Assembly (NCBI GenBank): GCA_934747255.1
Contig: CAKVGH010000010.1
Coordinates: forward strand, 1-32,697
Length of the DNA stretch: 32,697 nucleotides
Direction of reading: 5' to 3'
Source: an uncultured Clostridia bacterium
Lineage (GTDB): Bacteria; Bacillota; Clostridia; Christensenellales; UBA1242
Shown: positions 23,558-30,019 of the stretch, one piece after another
How the letters are laid out: each line of letters begins with the position of its first letter
Position numbering within the stretch: the stretch's first letter is position 1
Notes under the pieces: generated by a model
Told to the model about the DNA's origin: nothing
Seen by the model: the letters and a program-made list of their open reading frames with translations, nothing else
The model's database searches: none
Translations under genes and position numbers: made by a program

Positions 23558-23587
23558 TTGACAAGTGAATATTTTTTTAGGTATAAT
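23558..23587 (+). promoter_or_regulatory. Perfect-consensus sigma-A promoter, predicted leaderless start
   Basis: TTGACA (23558-23563), 18 bases, then TATAAT (23582-23587). The predicted transcription start, about seven bases later, coincides with the ATG at 23594. Confidence 0.8.
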
Positions 23588-23593
23588 CATAAT

Positions 23594-24394
23594 ATGGAAA
23601 ACAAACAAAAAGAGAAAAAAGTTGTAATTGTTACAGGGGCTAGTAGTGGAATTGGGCTAGCGCTTGCAAAGATGCTATTAAAGAACAATTACACCGTTTA
23701 TGGTTTAGACAGAAACGAACACATTGATGAGTTTGAAACGCTTATTTGCGACCTTACAAATTATGATAGAGTTAAGGAATGTTTTGAACAAATTTATCAA
23801 AAAGAAGGTCATATAGACATTTTAGTAAACAATGCTGGAATGGGTATTTCTGGTGCAGTTGAGTTTATCGAAATGGATAGACGCAAAAAACTTTTTGAAG
23901 TAAATATGTTTGCTGCTGTAAACTGTTCAAAAATGATTATTCCATACTTTAAGAAAAATGGTGGCGGAAAGATTTTGAATACAAGTTCTCTTGCGGGAGT
24001 TATTCCACTACCTTTCCAAACAGATTATTCTATGAGCAAGGCTGCCATAAATAGTTTTACTATGTGTTTAAGAAATGAACTAAAACCATTAAACATAAAA
24101 GTATGCGCCGTAATGCCAGGGGATACAAAAACTGGCTTTACAGCAAATAGAGAAAAGCAAAACAAAAGTGATGGTTATAGCGATAGAGTAAAAAAATCTG
24201 TTTCTAAAATGGAAAAGGACGAAACTCACGGAGCAAGTCCAGAAAAGGTAGCCAAGGTAATGCTTAAACAAATTAAAAGAAAAAATCCACCAGCAATAGT
24301 TAGTGTTGGATTTTGTGCTAAACTTGTTGCATTCCTTGAAAAAATCCTTCCACGCAAACTTATGTTATGGATAGTTGGTAAAATTTACGGATAA
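23594..24394 (+). CDS. Short-chain dehydrogenase/reductase (SDR), possible 3-ketosphinganine reductase
   Basis: This is a 266-residue classical SDR. The NAD(P)-binding motif VTGASSGIG (about 13-21) is followed by a DLT acidic pocket, ILVNNAGMG, the catalytic serine in NTSSLAG, and YSMSK (catalytic Tyr and Lys). VMPGDTKTGF follows. It reduces or oxidises a carbonyl/alcohol with NAD(P)H. A C-terminal segment (FCAKLVAFLEKILPRKLMLW) looks amphipathic or membrane-associated, as in lipid-modifying SDRs. ATG 23594 is chosen because the SDR fold begins right after it; no ribosome binding site is present and the promoter predicts a leaderless mRNA. The next gene is a serine-palmitoyltransferase-like enzyme, so reduction of its 3-keto product is a reasonable guess. 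The substrate is not proven. Confidence 0.88.
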   Translation: MENKQKEKKVVIVTGASSGIGLALAKMLLKNNYTVYGLDRNEHIDEFETLICDLTNYDRVKECFEQIYQKEGHIDILVNNAGMGISGAVEFIEMDRRKKLFEVNMFAAVNCSKMIIPYFKKNGGGKILNTSSLAGVIPLPFQTDYSMSKAAINSFTMCLRNELKPLNIKVCAVMPGDTKTGFTANREKQNKSDGYSDRVKKSVSKMEKDETHGASPEKVAKVMLKQIKRKNPPAIVSVGFCAKLVAFLEKILPRKLMLWIVGKIYG

Positions 24395-24411
24395 TTTTTA
24401 TCCGTTTTTTT
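24387..24411 (+). terminator. Terminator overlapping the end of the SDR gene
   Basis: ACGGATA (24387-24393) pairs with TATCCGT (24399-24405), followed by a T run. The stop codon (24392-24394) lies partly in the stem. It separates the SDR gene from the next gene, so the two may be transcribed separately. Confidence 0.8.
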
Positions 24412-24574
24412 GTGCAAAAAATTTGTCGAATTTTGAAAAAGTTGATGATAAAAATATTGCTAAAAATTTTAATTTTGACAGTCTTCAAAATTATATAAAT
24501 TTGCAAAAAAATTAAAAAAATCACTAAAAAATAACAAAAAATCATAAAATTTTGATAAAAAAAAGGAGAAAATT

Positions 24575-25759
24575 ATGGATTTATTCAAAAAATGTGAGCA
24601 TCTTGAACAATTAGAAAAAGTAAAACAAAGTGGTGCTTACACATATTTTAGCGAACTCACAACAGGTCAAGATACACAAGTGGTAATCAATGGTGTAGAC
24701 ACTGTTATGATTGGCTCAAACAATTATTTGGGACTCACTTCTCATCCGGAAGTTATTCAAGCAGGAAAGGACGCATTGGATAAATATGGCAGTGGTTGTT
24801 CTGGTTCAAGATTTTTGAATGGTACACTCGATATTCATCGTTTGCTTGAAGAAGAACTTGCAACATTTTTACATAAGGAAGCAGTTATAACTTTTTCAAC
24901 AGGCTTTCAATCTAATTTGGCTATCATTAGTAGCATAGCAGGACGAAATGATTACATTTTGTGCGATAAGGAAAATCACGCAAGTATTTATGATGCGTGC
25001 AGATTGAGTTATGCAAAAATGATTAGGTTTGAACATAGCGATATGGAAGACCTTGAAAGACAACTTCAAAAGATAGATACAACTTATGGCGGAATACTTA
25101 TTGTAACTGATGGCGTATTTTCAATGAGTGGCGAAATTTGTAAGTTGCCAGAAATTGTTAAATTAGCAAGAAAGTATGGAGCAAGAGTAATGGTAGATGA
25201 TGCTCACGGACTTGGAGTTTTGGGCGAGAATGGTCGTGGCACTGCGGAATATTTTGGACTAGAAGACGAAGTAGATATTTATATGGGAACATTCTCAAAA
25301 TCACTTGCAAGTTTAGGTGGCTATATGTCAAGTACAAAAAAGGTAGTGGAGTATGTAAAACACACATCAAGACCATTTATCTTTTCGGCAAGTATTACTC
25401 CTGCCAGCGTGGCTTGTGCTAGAAAGTCGTTAGAGATTCTTTCTCGTGAACCACAAAGAGTTAGAAACTTGGAAAATATAAGTACTTATATGCGAAAACT
25501 TTTGAAAGAAAAAGGCGTAAAAATTATTGAGAGTACAACGCCAATTATTCCAATTTTTACCTATGATGATTTGAAGACTTTTAAGGCTTGTAAAATGCTT
25601 ATGGAAAGGGGTGTGTATGTCAACCCAGTTGTATCCCCAGCAGTCCCAGTTGGACAAAGTTTGCTTCGTACAAGTTATACTGCAACTCACACAAAAAAGC
25701 AGATGGAATACGCTAGCGAAAAGATTGCGGAAGTATTAAAAGAATTGGGCTGTATTTAG
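24575..25759 (+). CDS. Serine palmitoyltransferase-like alpha-oxoamine synthase (PLP-dependent)
   Basis: This 394-residue, PLP-dependent enzyme joins an amino acid and an acyl-CoA or acyl-ACP with loss of CO2. Family residues include ENHAS (His stacking on PLP), VDDAHGLG (Asp and His) and the PLP lysine in GTFSKSLASLGG. Within the family (BioF, Kbl, HemA, SPT), several motifs look like bacterial SPT as I remember the Bacteroides enzyme: GSGCSGSRFLNGTLDIH, MGTFSKSLAS, FIFSASITPA and VNPVVSPAVP with LLRTSYTATHT. BioF and Kbl differ at these places. SPT makes 3-ketosphinganine, the first sphingolipid step. The ribosome binding site (AAAGGAG) is strong. Kbl or another acyl-amino acid synthase remains possible. 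Confidence 0.87.
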   Translation: MDLFKKCEHLEQLEKVKQSGAYTYFSELTTGQDTQVVINGVDTVMIGSNNYLGLTSHPEVIQAGKDALDKYGSGCSGSRFLNGTLDIHRLLEEELATFLHKEAVITFSTGFQSNLAIISSIAGRNDYILCDKENHASIYDACRLSYAKMIRFEHSDMEDLERQLQKIDTTYGGILIVTDGVFSMSGEICKLPEIVKLARKYGARVMVDDAHGLGVLGENGRGTAEYFGLEDEVDIYMGTFSKSLASLGGYMSSTKKVVEYVKHTSRPFIFSASITPASVACARKSLEILSREPQRVRNLENISTYMRKLLKEKGVKIIESTTPIIPIFTYDDLKTFKACKMLMERGVYVNPVVSPAVPVGQSLLRTSYTATHTKKQMEYASEKIAEVLKELGCI

Positions 25760-25790
25760 AAAAAAATCAAAAAATTACCCTAAAAATTGA

Positions 25791-25820
25791 AAAAAAATCC
25801 CATTTTTTTGGGATTTTTTT
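25791..25820. terminator. Bidirectional terminator between converging genes
   Basis: AAAAAAATCCCA (25791-25802) pairs with TGGGATTTTTTT (25809-25820). T runs on both strands suit the PLP enzyme gene (plus) and the gene ending at 25851 (minus). Confidence 0.85.
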
Positions 25821-25850
25821 ATAAAATTTTATAAATTTTCACTTTTTTGA

Positions 25851-26390
25851 TTAAGCAATGCCTTGTGCTTGTTCATCAATATTAAACTCACTCATTATGT
25901 TTTTTAATGTTCCAAAATTGGTGTTGGAGTAGAGTGAAATTTCGACTTTATTAAGTAAGTTTGCGACAATTCTTATGCTTGCTTCTTCTTCAAATCTTGT
26001 GCTTGAAATTTTCCTGTAAACTTCCAATGTAAATTGCTCATCTAAATTGCTAATATGTATTTTTTTATTGTCAAAAATAAAGTCAAAAAGAGTGTTATTT
26101 TTTGGAAAATTTTCGTCTTCCATATTTTGAAAATTATGTACCAGTAAAAACTTTATTGAAACATTTTGGTTGATACTTTTAACGGAAGGACAATTTCTAG
26201 TTACGGCGAGTACAAATCTTTGCGTAATTTCTTCGACACTCATCTTGCTTAATTCTTCTACTTGGCTTTGATAAACGCTAACAAAATCGTCTTCGTCAAT
26301 TAGGTTAAATAAGTTTTCAATTAAGTCATTTAGTTTTTTACTTTTTGTAAATAGTTTTTTATTAAAAAATTGCATATAAATATTTTTCAT
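25851..26390 (-). CDS. Unknown protein, second of a coupled pair (possible paralogue of its neighbour)
   Basis: I do not recognise this 179-residue protein. It has no signal peptide or membrane helix and is acidic/Lys-rich, with a helical N-terminal part (about 1-75) and a probable beta-rich middle (VSIKFLLVHNF, KIHISNLDEQFTLEVYRKI). Its start resembles that of the upstream gene: MKNIYMQFFN here, MKKIFEQFFN there, each followed by an LxxLI(D/E)-type helix. The pair is therefore probably an old duplication, now diverged. ATG 26390 overlaps the TAA of the upstream gene by one base (TAATG), with AAGGAG ten bases upstream inside that gene, so translation is coupled. A TTG six bases earlier is less likely. 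Confidence 0.75.
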   Translation of the reverse strand: MKNIYMQFFNKKLFTKSKKLNDLIENLFNLIDEDDFVSVYQSQVEELSKMSVEEITQRFVLAVTRNCPSVKSINQNVSIKFLLVHNFQNMEDENFPKNNTLFDFIFDNKKIHISNLDEQFTLEVYRKISSTRFEEEASIRIVANLLNKVEISLYSNTNFGTLKNIMSEFNIDEQAQGIA

Positions 26391-26911
26391 TAACAAACTT
26401 CTCCTTTTAGACCAAATACTTTTTCGGTTTCTTCTTCAACAGATTGGTTGATTAAACTAATGTCGTAATCAATGTCGCTTTCCACTTTATTTTCAATAAT
26501 ATTGCCTTTTTCAGTCAACTTGTAAGTGAGCAAAGTTCTGTTGCAACTTTCATCTTTTTTGAGGTCGTAAAACTTAATGAAAACATTGTTGGAAATAGAT
26601 GAAATCTCAACTTTCTTTTTTGCACAATAAACAAAAGTAAAGCAATTTGCTATTTTCAACTTGTTTTTGTCATTTACATAGTAATTTTTGTAATTTAGAA
26701 ATTTTAAGCCAATGACCATATTTTTGTTTTTTGAATCTAAAATAAACATTTTGTTGAACTCGTTTTGCTCGGCGCTTTTTAACATTTCAGCAAGATTTTT
26801 TTCAAAATGTTCTTCATTGATGTTTTTTAGCATTTCATCAATAAAATACTTGACATCTGGTATATTTTCAAGGACTTCCATATTAAAAAATTGTTCAAAA
26901 ATTTTTTTCAT
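26390..26911 (-). CDS. Unknown protein, first of a coupled pair
   Basis: I do not recognise this 173-residue protein. It is cytoplasmic by composition: no signal peptide or transmembrane helix, many Lys, Glu and Asn. The N-terminal ~55 residues are predicted helical (FIDEMLKNINEEHFEKNLAEML). The middle has alternating strands (MVIGLKFLNYKNYYV, CFTFVYCAKKKVEISSI, VFIKFYDL), then a tail. The ATG has a very good ribosome binding site (AAAGGAG), and the promoter at 26937-26965 is strong. It is divergent from valS with a short shared control region and translationally coupled to the following gene. No function is proposed; a two-subunit complex is likely from the coupling. Confidence 0.78.
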   Translation of the reverse strand: MKKIFEQFFNMEVLENIPDVKYFIDEMLKNINEEHFEKNLAEMLKSAEQNEFNKMFILDSKNKNMVIGLKFLNYKNYYVNDKNKLKIANCFTFVYCAKKKVEISSISNNVFIKFYDLKKDESCNRTLLTYKLTEKGNIIENKVESDIDYDISLINQSVEEETEKVFGLKGEVC

Positions 26912-26936
26912 AAACTATCTCCTTTAAGGTTTTTTA

Positions 26937-26965
26937 ATTTTACTCTTTGATAGTTAAAATGTCAA
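26937..26965 (-). promoter_or_regulatory. Sigma-A promoter of the coupled unknown pair
   Basis: On the minus strand, TTGACA (26965-26960), 17 bases, then TAAAAT (26942-26937). Confidence 0.8.
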
Positions 26966-27005
26966 TACCTAGTTTGTAATTATATAAACCAATATAGTAA
27001 ATTAC

Positions 27006-27034
27006 TTGACAAAAATTTTGTTAATTTGTATTAT
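27006..27034 (+). promoter_or_regulatory. Sigma-A promoter of valS
   Basis: TTGACA (27006-27011), 17 bases, then TATTAT (27029-27034). The leader to the ATG at 27075 is only about 35 bases, with no room for a T-box. Confidence 0.8.
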
Positions 27035-27074
27035 ATTTTGTAAAAATTTTTATAAAAGGAATAAGAGAAAAATT

Positions 27075-29537
27075 ATGGCACAAGAAGAAAAAACAACTAT
27101 GACGCAAGAAAAGCCAAAGATTTTAGACGGAAAATACGATTTTAAGTCTAGCGAAAAGCACTGGCAAGATTATTGGCAAGAAAAAGATATTTACGCATTT
27201 GACCCAAAGAGTACAAGCAAAGTGTACTCTATTGATACACCGCCACCAACCGTAAATGGCAAAATTCACATGGGACATTTGTCGAGTTATACACACTTTG
27301 AGTCAATGGCTCGCCATCACAGAATGAAAGGGGAGAATGTTTACTTTCCATTTGGGTTTGATGATAATGGCTTGCCAACAGAGAGATATGTTGAAAAAAC
27401 TCACAAGGTTAGAGCCTATGAAATGCCTCGAAAAGATTTTATAAATCTTTGTCTTGATACAACCCGTGAACTAGAAGAAGAATTTCGTGCTCTATATAGA
27501 AGTGCTGGTTTTTCGTGTAATTTGAAAAACACTTATAGTTCAATTAGTCCAAATACTCAAAAAATCAGTCAAAAATCGTTCTTGGATTTGCAGAAAAAAG
27601 GCTATATTTATCACGCGGAAAGTCCTGCTCTTTGGTGTACGGAATGTAGAACAGCCGTTGCTCAATCGGAACTGGAAGACCAAGATATAGAAAGTACCTT
27701 TAATTACATTAAATTTTACATTGCTGGAACAAATGACTATGTCGTTGTTGCTACAACTAGACCAGAAATGCTCCCAGCGTGCGATTGTGTGTTTATTAAC
27801 CCAGATGACAAGAAAAATGCTTATTTAATAGGCAAAAATTTGGTAGTTCCACACTTCAACTTTGAAGTACCAGTTTTAACCGATGACCTTGTTGATATGG
27901 AAAAAGGCTCTGGTATAGTTATGTGCTGTACTTTTGGTGATACTGTCGATAAAGAGTGGCAAAGAAAGCATAATTTGCCAATCAAGGAAGCATTTAACAA
28001 TGCGGGCAGAATGAATGAAATTGCTGGCGAATTTGCTGGTATGAAAATTGTTCAAGCAAGACAAGCAATTATCGAAAAGTTAAAAGAAGAAGATTTGCTC
28101 ATAAAACAAGAAAATTTGACTCACGCTGTTTCTACTCACGAACGATGTGGAACGCCTATCGAGATTGTTGTAAAAAAACAATGGTTTATTGATGTTTTGA
28201 GTCATAAAGACGAATTATTGAAGGCGGGCTATGACCTTAATTGGCACCCAGAAGCAATGCGTGCAAGATACATTAACTGGGTAGAAAACTTGCAATGGAA
28301 CTGGTGTATTTCTCGTCAAAGATTTTATGGCGTTCCATTCCCAGTTTGGTACTGTAAAAACTGCGGAAAACCTATGTTTGCAGATGAATGTGACCTTCCT
28401 GTTGACCCTTGCGATTGTAGTCCAAAAAGACCTTGTGAATGTGGCTCAACCGAATTTGAACCAGAACGAGATGTTATGGACACTTGGGCAACAAGTTCTC
28501 TTACGCCACAAATTTCTACTGACATAGTCACTCACGAAGGTTTTTCGGACAAAATGGTTCCTATGTCGCTTCGTCCAAATGCACACGATAATATTCGTGT
28601 TTGGGACTTTTATACTGTTGTAAAGAGTTTATACCACTTTGGCAAACTTCCTTGGAAAGATTTAATGATTTCGGGCTATGTTACCAGTCCAGATGGCAGT
28701 AAGCTATCAAAAAAGAGCAGTAATAACAAAAATAGTCCACAGGAAATTATAAGCCAATATTCAGCCGATGTTACTCGTTATTGGGCAGATAGTTTGAGTT
28801 TGGGTAAAGACACAGCATTTTCACTTATTCCATTCGATAGTGGCAAAAAACTTGTCAATAAAATTTGGAATGCTTCAAAATTCGTATTGTCATTTTTAGA
28901 TGGCTATAAATATGAAAAAGTTGCATTAGAGCCAATAGATGAGTGGATAATTGAAGAGTATAAGGCACTTTATAAGAGTTTTATGAAACACCTTGATAAT
29001 TACGATATTGCTTTGGGTCTTAATGAACTCGAAAGATTTTTCTGGAACTTCTGTGATAACTATATTGAAATCGTAAAGCGTAGACTCTACAACCCTGATG
29101 TTTTCGGTGTAGATGGTCAAAAAAGCGGTCAAATGGCTTGCTATTTGGTTTTACTAGGTATGTTAAAAATGTTTAGCATATTCTTGCCACATATTACCGA
29201 AGAAATCTATCAAGCATATTATGCCGAAAAAGAACAAAAAGCATCTATTCACATATCTTCATATTTGAATTTGGGCGATGATATCAACAAAGAATTGCTC
29301 GAAAAAGGCGAATTATTGACTCAAATAGTCAGCGATATTCGTTCGTTTAAGAGTGAGAATAAAATTTCTCTAAAAACTATGATTTCTAGCTTAGAAATAA
29401 CTTTGCCAGAACAAGATTTGGAATTTGTTAAGGCGACCGAGCCTGACTTAAAAGGTGTTGGTGGTATTGTTAACATTTCATACAAAATAGGCGATTATAA
29501 ATTGAAGTTTGGAGAAATTGTTTTGGAGAATAACTAA
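27075..29537 (+). CDS. valS: Valine--tRNA ligase, type 2 (archaeal-like) form
   Basis: This enzyme attaches valine to tRNA-Val in the cytoplasm. The 820-residue protein begins with a KHWQDYWQEKDIYAF strand. The HIGH motif is HMGH (in PPPTVNGKIHMGHLSSY), followed by FGFDDNGLPTERYVEK, which is typical of the archaeal/rickettsial type 2 ValS; the common bacterial form differs here. The editing domain spans about 200-370 (ATTRPEMLPACDCVF, STHERCGTPIE). WCISRQRFYGVPFP and a Cys-rich zinc-like insert (about 430-470) follow. The KMSKS-like loop is GSKLSKKSSNN. The anticodon-binding domain follows, without the long C-terminal coiled coil of common bacterial ValS. ATG 27075 is chosen over 27006, which overlaps the promoter. 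The ribosome binding site is weak. Confidence 0.92.
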   Translation: MAQEEKTTMTQEKPKILDGKYDFKSSEKHWQDYWQEKDIYAFDPKSTSKVYSIDTPPPTVNGKIHMGHLSSYTHFESMARHHRMKGENVYFPFGFDDNGLPTERYVEKTHKVRAYEMPRKDFINLCLDTTRELEEEFRALYRSAGFSCNLKNTYSSISPNTQKISQKSFLDLQKKGYIYHAESPALWCTECRTAVAQSELEDQDIESTFNYIKFYIAGTNDYVVVATTRPEMLPACDCVFINPDDKKNAYLIGKNLVVPHFNFEVPVLTDDLVDMEKGSGIVMCCTFGDTVDKEWQRKHNLPIKEAFNNAGRMNEIAGEFAGMKIVQARQAIIEKLKEEDLLIKQENLTHAVSTHERCGTPIEIVVKKQWFIDVLSHKDELLKAGYDLNWHPEAMRARYINWVENLQWNWCISRQRFYGVPFPVWYCKNCGKPMFADECDLPVDPCDCSPKRPCECGSTEFEPERDVMDTWATSSLTPQISTDIVTHEGFSDKMVPMSLRPNAHDNIRVWDFYTVVKSLYHFGKLPWKDLMISGYVTSPDGSKLSKKSSNNKNSPQEIISQYSADVTRYWADSLSLGKDTAFSLIPFDSGKKLVNKIWNASKFVLSFLDGYKYEKVALEPIDEWIIEEYKALYKSFMKHLDNYDIALGLNELERFFWNFCDNYIEIVKRRLYNPDVFGVDGQKSGQMACYLVLLGMLKMFSIFLPHITEEIYQAYYAEKEQKASIHISSYLNLGDDINKELLEKGELLTQIVSDIRSFKSENKISLKTMISSLEITLPEQDLEFVKATEPDLKGVGGIVNISYKIGDYKLKFGEIVLENN

Positions 29538-29583
29538 TGGTTTTTTGCACAAAAAAATGAATAATTTTTGCATAAACTTTTAC

Positions 29584-29622
29584 AAAAAAACACTGATTTT
29601 TAACAAAATCGGTGTTTTTTGT
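29584..29622 (+). terminator. Terminator of valS
   Basis: AAACACTGATTTT (29588-29600) pairs with AAAATCGGTGTTT (29605-29617) with a TAAC loop and T run. Confidence 0.9.
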
Positions 29623-29640
29623 TTTTTATATAATTTTTAC

Positions 29641-29669
29641 TTTACAACCCCTAATTTTTAAGGTATAAT
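29641..29669 (+). promoter_or_regulatory. Possible promoter of the last surface-protein gene, giving a long leader
   Basis: TTTACA (29641-29646), 17 bases, then a perfect TATAAT (29664-29669). The next gene starts 350 bases downstream, at 30020. A TTGACT at 29908-29913 has no well-spaced -10, so this upstream promoter is the better candidate. Confidence 0.55.
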
Positions 29670-30019
29670 ATAAATATATATTTATATTAAATGTTCAAAC
29701 AAAAGTTAATAAAACTCTTGCATCAGCAAAATTTGATAGTGTAAAAACTAGCAAAAAGTTGCAAAAAATGGAATATGTAAAAATTGAATAAATTTGCACA
29801 AAAACTAATATTTATTTACGCGAAAATTTGTTCTAAAAATTGCTTCCAAAAAATTGCTAAAATTATTTTGAAAAAATGCATAAAAATGTTTGATTTTATA
29901 CTCGCATTTGACTAATATATTTATATATTATTTTATATAATTTCGATTTTGCACGCAAATTTTAGACATTTTTCGATAATTTTCTGCAAAGTTGGTTAAC
30001 ATAAAAAAGGAGATTTCTA
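29670..30019. other. Long AT-rich leader or intergenic region
   Basis: Beyond the promoter at 29641 I see no gene. A 17-codon frame at about 29691-29744 has no ribosome binding site. The region could be an untranslated leader of the surface-protein gene. No known riboswitch fold is evident to me. Confidence 0.4.

Noticed and set aside
23423..23593. N-terminal extension of the SDR frame back to an ATG at 23423
   Set aside because: No ribosome binding site, it covers a perfect promoter, and the SDR fold starts normally at 23594.
27035..27074. T-box riboswitch upstream of valS
   Set aside because: The leader after the predicted transcription start is only about 35 bases and has no T-box sequence or antiterminator.
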